Assembly: GCF_017255185.1 (NCBI RefSeq)
Contig: NZ_JAFKCZ010000005.1
Coordinates: 124,001 to 188,000 of the forward strand
From: Parahaliea mediterranea
GTDB lineage: Bacteria; Pseudomonadota; Gammaproteobacteria; Pseudomonadales; Halieaceae
Direction: 5' to 3'
DNA length: 64,000 nt
The notes beneath the pieces were generated by a model. That model did not search any database. It was not told the DNA's origin and worked only from the letters and a program-made list of their open reading frames with translations. Shown piece by piece: positions 1-8,884 of the stretch (the stretch's first letter is position 1; the number at the start of each line of letters is the position of its first letter). The position numbers were made by a program, and so were the translations under genes.

Positions 1-1325
1 ACAGATTCCGGCTGGGATGTTGCCTCGATATCCGGTCGCATGGCATTGAACCGTCGCCCGAGGTAAATCCCCACCGCCGCCCACAGCGCCGCGATGGCCG
101 CGCCGACGCCGGCGACCGCCGCCATGCCCAGCCCCAGCCCCTGGGTCAGGGCCGTAAAGCCCCAGGCGTTGAGCATATCCCCGCCGCGGTAGATCACGAT
201 GTCGATCACCGGCTTGGCCTTGAAGCGCGTCTCCCTGTCCACCGCCGTGAACAGCATCTCCCGCGCCGGTCGCGAAATCGCGTAGTTGCCGGCGCGGCGC
301 GCCACCTGGACCGCCACCACGATAGACACCATCGGCGCGGCGGCCAGTAGCAGCATGCCCGCGCAGATCGCCACCGGCACCATGGCCAGTGTAAAGGGCA
401 GGCCCAGGTGCTTGGCGATGCGACCGGTGGCGAAGGCCGCGATGACTATGGTCAAGGTGTTCACCACCAGGTCCATCGCCGCCCAGATCTGCGCGCGGCG
501 GGCCTCGTCGTAGTGCGCCAGCAGGTTCTTTAGCTCGAAGTAGACGAAGGAGCTGATCGCCGTGTACAGGAAAATGAACAGGCCGATGCCCCATAGGAAC
601 CCGCTGTTGCGCTGGAAAAACACCACATAGCCCGCCAGCGGGTTGCCGCCGATCCGAGCGATGTCCCCCGCGTCGGCCTGCGTCTCCTCGTTGTGCAGCG
701 CGGTTGCCTTCAGGCGCTGTAGCAAGCCGATCACCGGCAGGGTCAGTACCAGCATCACCGCCGCCACCAATAGCAGCGGTTCGGTGCCCGCGCTGCCGGC
801 GAGGAAGGTGACCACCGCCGGGCCGGCAATGGCGCCGACGCTGGCCCCAGCGCCGATAAAGCCGAACAGGCGCTTGGACTGTGATTTGGAGAAGGTGTCC
901 GCCATAAAGCTCCAGAACACCGAGATATGGAACAGGCTGAACACGCTGATCCAGACGTAAAAGGCCTTGTCGAGGGTATCCGCGTCGGGCAGCGCAGTAG
1001 CGCCGAGATAGAACAGGACGAAGGTGGCGGCGAAGAAGCCGTAGACACCGGGCACCAGGTAGTGAAAGCGCACCCGGGTGACCGCGGCGCCGTAGAGGGA
1101 CACCGCGATGACGCTGAAGGCAAAGGTGAAGGTCCACAGCCAGCTGACCTCGGCGTCGGTCCAGTTGCTGGCCATGGCGTCGCGCAGCGGGCGCAGCAGG
1201 TAGTAGGCACCCATGAGGATGAGCACCAGCAGGAACGAAGTCAGGGTGGCGCTGACTTCACGCGGCTGGATGTCGCAGGCGAGGGCCAGCAGACGCCGCA
1301 GGGGGGTGGCCCCGGTGGGCTTCAC
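1..1325 (-). CDS. NTP/NDP exchange transporter-like membrane protein (3' end outside window)
   Basis: Polytopic membrane protein, open to the left edge, so the C-terminus is missing; about 441 codons are visible. Reading from the start, the first hydrophobic helix is followed by YYLLRPLRD, resembling the N-terminal signature of the ATP:ADP antiporter/TLC-type branch of the MFS fold, and then many further hydrophobic segments. The family in obligate intracellular bacteria exchanges nucleotides across the inner membrane; free-living relatives have unknown substrates. The start is taken as the GTG whose GTGA overlaps the TGA stop of the upstream aldo/keto reductase, because no better start lies before the first conserved helix. 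This 4-base overlap implies translational coupling. It could equally be annotated simply as an MFS transporter. Confidence 0.7.
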   Translation of the reverse strand, partial: MKPTGATPLRRLLALACDIQPREVSATLTSFLLVLILMGAYYLLRPLRDAMASNWTDAEVSWLWTFTFAFSVIAVSLYGAAVTRVRFHYLVPGVYGFFAATFVLFYLGATALPDADTLDKAFYVWISVFSLFHISVFWSFMADTFSKSQSKRLFGFIGAGASVGAIAGPAVVTFLAGSAGTEPLLLVAAVMLVLTLPVIGLLQRLKATALHNEETQADAGDIARIGGNPLAGYVVFFQRNSGFLWGIGLFIFLYTAISSFVYFELKNLLAHYDEARRAQIWAAMDLVVNTLTIVIAAFATGRIAKHLGLPFTLAMVPVAICAGMLLLAAAPMVSIVVAVQVARRAGNYAISRPAREMLFTAVDRETRFKAKPVIDIVIYRGGDMLNAWGFTALTQGLGLGMAAVAGVGAAIAALWAAVGIYLGRRFNAMRPDIEATSQPES

Positions 1326-2251
1326 GCGCTGGCCTGCAGGGACTGGAACACCCGCAGCATCTCCTCGCGTTGCGCCGCGTCGGGCAGTTTGCCGAAGCCC
1401 GCCTGCATATTGTCCTGCATATGCCGCATCTTGGACGTGGCGGGGATGACGCAGGTCGCCGCGGGGTGGCCCATGATCCACTTGAGGAAAAACTGCCCCC
1501 AGCTCGCGCAATCGAGGTCCGCAGCCACCTCGGGGAGGGCCTGGTCCCGGGTGAGGCCAAACAGTGAGCCGCGCTGGTAGGGGCGGTTGATCATGGTGGC
1601 GATGCCCCGCTCGGCGGCGGTGGGCAGCAGCTCGCGCTCCGCCGCGCGGTCGTCGATGTTGTAGCTGAACTGCACGAAATCCAGCGGCTCGCTGCGCATC
1701 ACCTGCAGGATGTCGGCGTGGTCGCGGCCGTGGGAGGTGGTGACGCCGATGTAACGCACCTTGCCCTCCTCCTTCCAGCGCTTGAGGGTATCCAGCTGGG
1801 TGCGCCAGTCCACCAGGTTGTGCACCGCAATCAGGTCGAAGCGGTCCACCGCCATGCGCTGCGCGGACTGCTGCATCTGCGCGATGCCCTCGTCGCGACC
1901 GCGGGTCCACACCTTGGTGGCGGCGAACACCGGGGGACGTGGCGACAGCGCGCGCAGGATATCCCCGACCCGGGATTCGGCCTTGCCGTACATGGGCGAG
2001 GAATCGATCACGCTGCCGCCGGCCTGGAAGAAGGCTTCGAGGACTTCCCGCAGGGGCGCGATGGCCTCGTCGCTGGCGTCGACATCGAAGGTGCGGGAGG
2101 TGCCCATGCCGATGACGGGAACCCGTTCGCCGGAACTGGGGATGGGGCGGGTGATGGTTGTCGCTTGCGACGCGCTGGCGGCGGTGGGCCCGAGCGCACG
2201 GGCCGCCATTGCCGCGGCGGTGAACTGCAGGAGCTGACGCCGGTTGAACAT
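1322..2251 (-). CDS. Tat-exported aldo/keto reductase
   Basis: 309-residue NAD(P)H-dependent aldo/keto reductase family protein. The N-terminus MFNRRQLLQF plus a hydrophobic Ala-rich stretch is a twin-arginine (Tat) signal, so the folded enzyme is probably exported to the periplasm with its cofactor. The catalytic tetrad can be recognised: Asp and Tyr in DSSPMYGKAE, Lys in ATKVW, His in IAVHN. The ATG at 2251 is preferred over an earlier in-frame start because it is preceded by GAGGG at suitable spacing and begins the Tat motif exactly. The stop codon overlaps the start of the downstream transporter (GTGA). The substrate is unknown. Confidence 0.85.
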   Translation of the reverse strand: MFNRRQLLQFTAAAMAARALGPTAASASQATTITRPIPSSGERVPVIGMGTSRTFDVDASDEAIAPLREVLEAFFQAGGSVIDSSPMYGKAESRVGDILRALSPRPPVFAATKVWTRGRDEGIAQMQQSAQRMAVDRFDLIAVHNLVDWRTQLDTLKRWKEEGKVRYIGVTTSHGRDHADILQVMRSEPLDFVQFSYNIDDRAAERELLPTAAERGIATMINRPYQRGSLFGLTRDQALPEVAADLDCASWGQFFLKWIMGHPAATCVIPATSKMRHMQDNMQAGFGKLPDAAQREEMLRVFQSLQASA

Positions 2252-2335
2252 GTGCTGAACCCTCGGTTGCCGCAGTGGCAGCACAGTGTTTCAGGCCGCG
2301 AGGGCCCGGTCAAGCGCGGGCCGTGCGGGGACGGT

Positions 2336-3163
2336 TCAGCTGCCGGCGAGCAGCCAGCGGCGCAGGCGGTTGGAGTCGCCGAAGGGGGTGAGTTTGCCGA
2401 AGGAGTTGAGCAGCACGATGGACAGCTCCTCGCCCTCGATCTTGGCTTTCATGACCAGGCAGCGGCCGGCCTCGTTGATGTAGCCGGTCTTGGACAGGTC
2501 GATATCCCAGTTTTTGTTCTTCAGCAGCCGGTTGGTATTGCGGTAGGTCAGCGGGCCGCGCTTGTGATAGGGGTGCACCACCAGTTCGCGGGTGGTGCTG
2601 GCCTCGGTGATCAGGGGGTAGTCGCTGGCCGCGGCCACCATCAGCGCCAGGTCGCTGGCGGTGGACAGATTGTCGGTGTGCAGGCCGGCCGGGTCGGCGA
2701 ACTGGCTGTTGCGCATGCCCAGGGATTCGGCCTTCAGGTTCATCGCCGTCACGAAGGCCGGCAAGCCACCGGGATAGGTGCGCCCCAGGGCGTGGGCGGC
2801 GCGGTTCTCCGAGGAGGCCACCGCCAGGAGGATCATTTCGCGCCGGCTCAGGGTGGCGCCGTAATCGAGCCGCGAGCCGGTCAGGCGGACCAGGTCGCGG
2901 TCTTCCTTGGTGATGGTCACCGGCTCCTCCAGGTCGAGGCCGGCGTCGAGGATCACCATGGCGGTCATTAGCTTGGTGATGGAGGCAATGGGGCGCACCG
3001 AGTCGGTGTCCTTGCCGTAGATGACGTTGCCCTCGGCGTCGAGGATCAGGGCCGAGGCCGAGCGCAGCCCGGGGTTGCCCTGGAGGTCTATAAATCTGTC
3101 GGCGCCGGCCTGGGCCGTGGTGGCACACAGCAGGGCCAGCGCGAGTGCGCGGAAGCTTCGCAT
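2336..3163 (-). CDS. pbpG: D-Ala-D-Ala endopeptidase, PBP7/8 type (peptidase S11)
   Basis: 275-residue exported penicillin-binding protein of low molecular mass. It has a signal peptide (about 1-19, ending in AQA) and all three active-site motifs of the serine DD-peptidase fold: S61-I-T-K64, S118-E-N120 and K225-T-G227. The length and the missing C-terminal extension resemble PbpG (PBP7), which cleaves D-Ala-meso-DAP cross-links in the periplasm, rather than DacA/DacC, which carry an extra domain and amphipathic anchor. The start has AAGGG at good spacing. It lies 84 bases upstream of the aldo/keto reductase on the same strand, so it may be read with it, but no coupling is visible. Confidence 0.88.
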   Translation of the reverse strand: MRSFRALALALLCATTAQAGADRFIDLQGNPGLRSASALILDAEGNVIYGKDTDSVRPIASITKLMTAMVILDAGLDLEEPVTITKEDRDLVRLTGSRLDYGATLSRREMILLAVASSENRAAHALGRTYPGGLPAFVTAMNLKAESLGMRNSQFADPAGLHTDNLSTASDLALMVAAASDYPLITEASTTRELVVHPYHKRGPLTYRNTNRLLKNKNWDIDLSKTGYINEAGRCLVMKAKIEGEELSIVLLNSFGKLTPFGDSNRLRRWLLAGS

Positions 3164-3288
3164 GGTTTCAATCCCTTAAGGTCTGGCGACGTCATTATTG
3201 TGTGGTTGTCGATGTTGTGTCCGGGTGCCCTACCACCCTTTGACCTTTATTTTGCCTCAGGCCAGTCCGCGAAGCCAGCGGCCTTCCC

Positions 3289-3597
3289 CGGTCGAATGAA
3301 TTCGACTCTACGGGGGGCTGTGGGGCGCGTGGGGCGGAATTCATTCCGCAGCTTTTTGGTCGAATGAATTCGACCCTACGGGGGACTGTGGGGTGTGTAG
3401 GGCGGAATTCATTCCGCCGCTTTTTGGTCGAATGAATTCGACCCTACGGGGGGGCTGTGGGGTGTGTAGGGCGGAATTCATTCCGCCGCTTTTTGGTCGA
3501 ATGAATTCGACCCTACGGGGGGGCTGTGGGGCGCGTAGGGCGGAATTCATTCCGCCGCTTTTTGGTCGAATGAATTCGACCCTACAGGGGGGGCTGA
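3289..3597. repeat. Tandem array of REP-like palindromes (two stem types alternating)
   Basis: Five copies of one palindrome (arms GGTCGAAT/ATTCGACC) alternate with four copies of a second (arms GGCGGAAT/ATTCCGCC) in opposite orientation, with a period of about 68 bases. Each full copy carries GTAG or GTGG at its outer 5' edge, the layout of REP elements mobilised by REP-associated tyrosine transposases (RAYT). The array fills the gap between pbpG and gpsA. Single and clustered copies recur at 24851-24872 and 53270-53432. No RAYT gene is in the window. The long apparent reading frames through this array are by-products of its periodicity. Confidence 0.9.
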
Positions 3598-3613
3598 GCC
3601 GGCGCCCGCAGCC

Positions 3614-4618
3614 TTACCCCGGTTCGTGTTCCGCGCCGGCATCCACGCGCAGCAGGCCGCGAAAGGCGCGCAGGGCGTTGGACTCGCCGGTGACTACCCG
3701 GTACACGTCCTGGGCGATGGGCATTTCCACGCCGTATTGTTCGGCCAGGGCCATCACCGCCGGCGCGCTCTTGGCGCCCTCGGCCACCATGAACATCTCG
3801 CGGCTGATGTCCTCCATGGTGCGGCCCTTGCCCAGCTCCATGCCCACGTGGCGGTTGCGGCTCTGGGGGCTGGTGCAGGTGGCGATCATGTCGCCCATGC
3901 CGGCCAGGCCGGCAAAGGTCTCGGGGCGCCCGCCCATGGCCACCCCCAGGCGGGTGACCTCCGCCAGGCCGCGGGTGATCAGCGCCGCGCGGGTGTTGTC
4001 GCCGGCGCCCTGGCCATCGCCCATGCCCACCGCGATGGCGATAATGTTCTTGAGCACGCCGCCGATCTCGCAGCCCAGCACGTCGTCGTTGGTGTACACC
4101 CGGAACAGCCCGCTGTTGAACAGCTTTTGCAGTTCGCAGAGGATCACCTTGTCGGTCATGGCGATCACGCTGGCCGCCGCCTGGCCGGCCATGATCTCCC
4201 GCGCCAGGTTGGGGCCGGTAAGCACACCCACCGGGTGGCCGGGCAGGATCTCGTTGATGATCTGCGTCATGCGCATGCGGGTGTCCAGCTCCAGGCCCTT
4301 GGTGAGGCTGAGCACCGGCACCCAGGGGCGCAGGTGCTTTTTTACCTCCAGCAGCACGGCGCGGAAGTTTTGCGAGGGAATGGCCATCACCAGCACGTCG
4401 GCGTCCGCCACGGTTTCCTCGATATCGCTACTGGCCACCAACTTGTCCGGGAGCACGCAGTCGCCCAGGTATTTGCTGTTGCGGTGGCGCTGGTTGATGT
4501 CCGCGACGGTGTCGGGATTGCGCGCCCACAGGGTGATGGGGGCGTTGCGGGCCACCAGGGAGGCCACGGTGGTCCCCCAGGAGCCGCCGCCCAGCAGACC
4601 GACCTTGAGACTTAACAT
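3614..4618 (-). CDS. gpsA: Glycerol-3-phosphate dehydrogenase [NAD(P)+]
   Basis: 334-residue cytoplasmic GpsA, reducing dihydroxyacetone phosphate to sn-glycerol-3-phosphate for phospholipid synthesis. The N-terminal Rossmann motif GGGSWG (10-15) and the C-terminal domain containing GVLKNIIAIAVG with the family's catalytic lysine are intact, and the length is normal. The ATG follows the plsB stop by three bases and has GGAGGG as ribosome site inside the end of plsB. It is therefore the last gene of an operon whose upstream products (PlsB, HAD-PlsC) consume its product. Confidence 0.95.
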   Translation of the reverse strand: MLSLKVGLLGGGSWGTTVASLVARNAPITLWARNPDTVADINQRHRNSKYLGDCVLPDKLVASSDIEETVADADVLVMAIPSQNFRAVLLEVKKHLRPWVPVLSLTKGLELDTRMRMTQIINEILPGHPVGVLTGPNLAREIMAGQAAASVIAMTDKVILCELQKLFNSGLFRVYTNDDVLGCEIGGVLKNIIAIAVGMGDGQGAGDNTRAALITRGLAEVTRLGVAMGGRPETFAGLAGMGDMIATCTSPQSRNRHVGMELGKGRTMEDISREMFMVAEGAKSAPAVMALAEQYGVEMPIAQDVYRVVTGESNALRAFRGLLRVDAGAEHEPG

Positions 4619-4621
4619 GCG

Positions 4622-7036
4622 TTACCCTCCGCTTTCCCGGGCCTGTGTGGTGAACTGCGGCCCCGTGGTTTCCAGGAGGCCGGGCATCGCGTCCGCCTCG
4701 TAGTCCACGGTGGCCCGGTTGGCCAGGGCGATGGCGCGCAGCACGTCCAGGCGTCGCAGGATTTCGCGCAGCTCCCGCGACAGCGCCCGGCGTTGCTCCG
4801 CCAGTTCGTCCCGGCCGCCCTCGGCGAGCCGGCGCGATTGCAGCAACTGGAAGCCGTTTTTGAACAGCAGCTTGCCGATCGAGGCCTCGCTGCTGATGCG
4901 GCGCTGCATCCAGGCCTGCCGGCCCAGCTTCAACGCGCGACTGACGCAGTCGGACTCCTCCAGCGACTCCCAGGGGTCGAGCCGCGCCGCCAGGTCGGCC
5001 ACCACCGAGTAGGCCTCGGCGTAGGTGAGCAGGGACATGTGCGCCACCAGTGGCCGCAGCCGGGTCAGCAGTCCGGTGAAGCCCTGGCGGCCGCTCTGGA
5101 TGGTCTGTTCCCAGTCCGGCGCGTAGCGCTCGAGTTCCTCGCGAATCTGGCTGTGGAATTCGGCGGTGGGGGAGTAGAAGAACTCGAACTTGAACAGGTC
5201 GCGCAGGTTGTCCACTTCGGCCCAGAAGCGTTCCAGCGGCGCGTTCAGCGCATCCTCGCTGGCTTTCACCAGGGCCAGTTCGATGATCGCCTTGTTGACG
5301 AAGAAATGGATGATGGTATTGCGGTAGTAGCTGGCCACCGGCTGCTGCTCGGGGGCCACGCCGTACACGGTTTCCGGCCCCTCGTCGTAGCGGGTGACGA
5401 TGCCCTCGTCGATCATGATGCCCAGCAGGCCGTCCATCTGTTCGGCGTAGGTGCGGTCGAAATCCGGGGAGATGCGCAGGCCGCGGTCCTCGGCCCACTG
5501 CAGCAGGCGGTCCAGGTCCTCGGCCACCTCGCCCTCCGCCAGGGCCCGCGGCGCGGCCCCCAGCAGGCTCATGGCCACCAGGGCGGGGAAGGTGATCGGG
5601 GTGACCCGGTTGGCTTCCACCGCGACCTCGAAGGCGATTTTTGACAGTGCCAGGCTGTCCTCGGGTTCCGGCGCGCGCTCCAGCACCACCGGCTTGCCGA
5701 TGTCCATGTACACCTTGCCCATCGGGCGCGCCAGGCTGCGCACGTAGCCGATAAACCAGCGCAGGGACTCGGCCCCCTTGCCGCGCCCGGTCTGTTCGGT
5801 GGCGTACTCCTCCACGTCGCGGATCAGGTCGTAGCTGATGGTGACCGGAATGATGTGGATATCGCGCGCGTCACTGGCGTGGCAGGCCTCGAGCACGTAC
5901 TTCAGCAGGCCGTAGCGCGGCGGCATCAGTTTGCCCAGGCGCGAGCGGGTGCCCTCGAAGGACCAGTTCATCGGGAAGCGCTTTTCCATCAGGTAGCCGA
6001 TGTAGTGGCGCAGGGTCAGCTTGTACAGCTCGTTGTCCTTGAAGCTGCGCTTGATGAAGATGCCGCCGGCGCGGTGTACCAGGAAGCCGATGCCGGCGAA
6101 GTTGATGTTGGCGCCGCCGAACATGTGGGGCATGGGAAAGTCGTTGTCGTACAACACCTTGGGCACCACCATGCCGTCGAGGTAGGTCTTGTGGGTCCAC
6201 AACAGTAGCGAGGGGTGGTCGCGCACAGTGTTGCGCATTTGTTCCACCGCCTCCTGGTCGTAGACGATACGGTCCTCGTAGCCCAGGCCCAGGCAGAAAT
6301 TATTGAAGCGGGCGTAGACGTCCAGCCAGAAGGTGCTGGGGGTGGAGATCATCTCCTTCATGTAGCCGGCCGCTTCCTTCATCAGCTCCGGCTTGCTCTT
6401 GCCCTGCTCCCGGGCGATGGCCTCCACTGCTTCGTTGTAGCCGCGGTTGGCGCACAGGCTCTCGGCCACGTAGCGCGGCACCTTGTAGCGGCTGCCCTGC
6501 AGGTGCCGCTCGGCGATCTCGAGCACGATGGCCGCCTGGCGGGCGACGAATACCGCGAAGGCCTCGCGGTCGGCCGCGCCGTCGCGCTGGTACTTGCGCT
6601 GGTAACGCTGGCGCAGGTTGGCGAGGGTGTCGGGGGCGCCGGCGACCAGGTGCATCCGCTCGGGTTCGCGCGCCAGCATCTTGCGCGCGCGGCGGGCGCT
6701 GGGGTGTCGGGGGTCGCCGAGAATCAGGTCGCGGATGCGCGGGCCGGCGTCGATCTCGGCGCGGCTCAAGGTCCAGGCCACGCGCAGGGGCGCGACCACC
6801 GTGGCGTCATCCATCGCCAGGTGGTCCGCCAGGTCCCCGGTGTCGATACCCTTGCGGTCGTCCTGCAGTGCCAGTACCACCTGAACGCCGTGGGGGTTTT
6901 CGCCGGCGTGCTGGCTGATCCACTGGCGCAGCAGGTCCAGTTCCACCCGGTTGCGGGCGTCGAGAATGAATACCACCGCCTGCTCGCCGGACTCCGGCCA
7001 GGCGCTGTGTTGCTGGAACGCGCGAGCCAGGACCAT
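4622..7036 (-). CDS. plsB: Glycerol-3-phosphate 1-O-acyltransferase
   Basis: 804-residue membrane-associated acyltransferase of the PlsB family, transferring an acyl group to position 1 of glycerol-3-phosphate. The HX4D catalytic box is H282-K-T-Y-L-D287; the substrate-binding block FEGTRSR is at 360-366. The length matches full-size PlsB. It starts two bases after the stop of the HAD-PlsC gene and ends three bases before gpsA, so the three are one transcription unit. The combination of a PlsB with a directly adjacent HAD-PlsC fusion resembles the plsB2 neighbourhood of mycobacteria. Confidence 0.93.
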   Translation of the reverse strand: MVLARAFQQHSAWPESGEQAVVFILDARNRVELDLLRQWISQHAGENPHGVQVVLALQDDRKGIDTGDLADHLAMDDATVVAPLRVAWTLSRAEIDAGPRIRDLILGDPRHPSARRARKMLAREPERMHLVAGAPDTLANLRQRYQRKYQRDGAADREAFAVFVARQAAIVLEIAERHLQGSRYKVPRYVAESLCANRGYNEAVEAIAREQGKSKPELMKEAAGYMKEMISTPSTFWLDVYARFNNFCLGLGYEDRIVYDQEAVEQMRNTVRDHPSLLLWTHKTYLDGMVVPKVLYDNDFPMPHMFGGANINFAGIGFLVHRAGGIFIKRSFKDNELYKLTLRHYIGYLMEKRFPMNWSFEGTRSRLGKLMPPRYGLLKYVLEACHASDARDIHIIPVTISYDLIRDVEEYATEQTGRGKGAESLRWFIGYVRSLARPMGKVYMDIGKPVVLERAPEPEDSLALSKIAFEVAVEANRVTPITFPALVAMSLLGAAPRALAEGEVAEDLDRLLQWAEDRGLRISPDFDRTYAEQMDGLLGIMIDEGIVTRYDEGPETVYGVAPEQQPVASYYRNTIIHFFVNKAIIELALVKASEDALNAPLERFWAEVDNLRDLFKFEFFYSPTAEFHSQIREELERYAPDWEQTIQSGRQGFTGLLTRLRPLVAHMSLLTYAEAYSVVADLAARLDPWESLEESDCVSRALKLGRQAWMQRRISSEASIGKLLFKNGFQLLQSRRLAEGGRDELAEQRRALSRELREILRRLDVLRAIALANRATVDYEADAMPGLLETTGPQFTTQARESGG

Positions 7037-7038
7037 GT

Positions 7039-8700
7039 TTATTCGGCGCCGCGCCGTGGCGGCTCGCTCGTGGCGGCCGATTTCGGTCGCGCCCTCGGCC
7101 TGGGGGGTGTTTTGCCGTTGGCGCCCGCGGCGTGACCGCGCTTGGCCTTGGCAGGGGTTTTGCCGGGGCTTTTGCGCGCCTTGGCGGGCGCCTTTTTACG
7201 CCGCGGCTCCTTGGCGGGCGCTTTTGGCGCGGCCTTCTGTGAGGCTTTCGGCGTGGCCTTCGGCGCGGCCTCCAGTGGTTGGCCCAGGGCGGCCAGGAAA
7301 CGGTTGCGCACCTCGCGCACGTGCTCGTCGATATCCTCCACGCGCCAGTCGTCGGTATCCACCGGCGGCAAGACTTCCACCTCCACGGTGGCGGGACGGA
7401 ACACGAATTCGCCCTTGGGCGCGACATCCCCGGCGTTGCGAATCACCACCGGCACGATGGGTACGCCCGCCTGCATGGCCAGGTGGAAGGCGCCCTTCTT
7501 GAAAGGCAGCAGTTTGGGCGACACGCTGCGCGTACCCTCGGGCGCCAACACCACCGATTTGCCCTCGGTACGCATCGCCTCCACCAGGGGCGCCATGGCG
7601 TCGATGGCGCTTTTGGCGTTGGCGCGGTCGATCATCACCACGCCCCCCATTTCCAGGACCTTGCCGATGACCGGGAGCTTCTTGATCTCCTTCTTGCCCA
7701 CGCCGGCGATATCGCGGCGCAGCAGGCTGGCCATGATCACCACGTCGGCCTTGCTCTGGTGGTTGAAGATAAACACCGCGGGGCGCCGGGCCCACAGGTT
7801 TTCCTCGCCCTTCACATTGAGGTGCAGGCCGATGAGGGCGCTGGCGGTGTCGGCGAACAGGGAAAAGGAGAAATTCAGGGAATCGCGCCGGGAGCCGGTG
7901 AGGGCGTAGATCGGCAGCCCGGCGGCGAAGCTCGGCACCAGGCTGACGGTGGCGGCGACCGAGCGCACCCATTGCGACAGGCTGGGCCTGCCGCGACTGC
8001 CAAAGCGTACCACCGGCCACTGGTGGTCCCGGGCGACCCCGGCCAGCCGCGCGCTGGGGTTGAGGGCTCGCGGGTGACCCACCCGCTCCAGCAGTAGCTG
8101 GTCGTCGGTGCTGTCGCTGTAGAAAAAACTTTGGTCGAGATCGGCCCCGGTCTCGGCGGCGAGGGCCTCGGCGGCGTCCACCTTGCCCTGGCCGAAACAG
8201 GTGGGGCTGACCAGGTGGCCAGTAAAGCGGCCGTTCTCCACCTCGAGTTCGGTGCACAGTACATGCTCAATGCCGAGATCCGCGGCGGAGGCGCGCACCT
8301 GGTAGGGCGTGGCCGAGGAGATAACCGCGACGGTGTGCCCCTTGGCCTGGTGGGCCTCGATCAGTTTGCGGGATTCGGGGTAGACCATGCGCGCGATCTG
8401 TTTCTGGTACAGCCGCTCGCCGATCTCTTCGTAGGTCGCCTCCTCGATGCCGCGCATGAACTGGGCGTTGACCGCCATCATGGCGGAGAAACCCAGGTTG
8501 CCCAGGCCGAAACTGGTCATTGCCGCGGACAGTTCCACCAGTTGGCGGGGAGACAGATCGCCACGGCGTATCTGTTCGCGGATAAACACGGTGGCGGAGT
8601 AGCCGGCGATGACGGTGCCGTCGAAGTCGAAGATAGCCGCGACGCCGGGGCCGTCCGGGGAGGACTCGATGTCCTGCAGCAATTGCGCGAGTGTTGCCAT
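7039..8700 (-). CDS. HAD-IB hydrolase fused to 1-acylglycerol-3-phosphate acyltransferase (PlsC-like)
   Basis: 553-residue two-domain protein. Residues about 20-230 are a HAD subfamily IB phosphatase-like domain (nucleophile motif D25-F-D27-G-T, motif III YSDSTDD at 194-200). Residues about 260-470 are a PlsC-type acyltransferase with N313-HQSKAD319 (HX4D) and PEGTRS (387-392). A Lys/Ala/Pro-rich tail from about 480 to the end looks disordered and basic, perhaps a membrane-surface or nucleic-acid contact. The acyltransferase should make phosphatidic acid from the PlsB product; the HAD domain could remove phosphate from that lipid or from phosphoserine, which is inferred. First gene of the lipid operon; ribosome site GGCAGGAA. 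Confidence 0.85.
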   Translation of the reverse strand: MATLAQLLQDIESSPDGPGVAAIFDFDGTVIAGYSATVFIREQIRRGDLSPRQLVELSAAMTSFGLGNLGFSAMMAVNAQFMRGIEEATYEEIGERLYQKQIARMVYPESRKLIEAHQAKGHTVAVISSATPYQVRASAADLGIEHVLCTELEVENGRFTGHLVSPTCFGQGKVDAAEALAAETGADLDQSFFYSDSTDDQLLLERVGHPRALNPSARLAGVARDHQWPVVRFGSRGRPSLSQWVRSVAATVSLVPSFAAGLPIYALTGSRRDSLNFSFSLFADTASALIGLHLNVKGEENLWARRPAVFIFNHQSKADVVIMASLLRRDIAGVGKKEIKKLPVIGKVLEMGGVVMIDRANAKSAIDAMAPLVEAMRTEGKSVVLAPEGTRSVSPKLLPFKKGAFHLAMQAGVPIVPVVIRNAGDVAPKGEFVFRPATVEVEVLPPVDTDDWRVEDIDEHVREVRNRFLAALGQPLEAAPKATPKASQKAAPKAPAKEPRRKKAPAKARKSPGKTPAKAKRGHAAGANGKTPPRPRARPKSAATSEPPRRGAE

Positions 8701-8849
8701 GGTATTCCTGCCCGCCTGTTATGTTGTACCGGGCATTCCCCTGCCCTTCCCTGAAAGCATAACCTATTAACGGGCGGTTCGCGCAAATCGTGTGCAAGGT
8801 CGGGTGGTGGTCGGCACGCGGACTGCTGGTCGCGGGGAGCGGGAAGCGG

Positions 8850-8884
8850 AAAAAAACGCCGCGGCACGTCCCGGTGCCGCGGCG
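8850..8884 (-). terminator. Intrinsic terminator of the candidate small RNA
   Basis: On the minus strand an 11-base-pair perfect stem (CGCCGCGGCAC with GTGCCGCGGCG) and a 6-base loop are followed directly by seven T residues. It separates the RNA from the downstream HAD-PlsC operon. Confidence 0.85.

Noticed and set aside
3289-3597. Possible CRISPR array
   Set aside because: The intervals between palindromes are themselves repeated rather than unique spacers, and no cas genes are present.
3341-4703. Repetitive reading frames through the palindrome array
   Set aside because: They follow the repeat period and have no homologous domain; the gene here is gpsA on the other strand.
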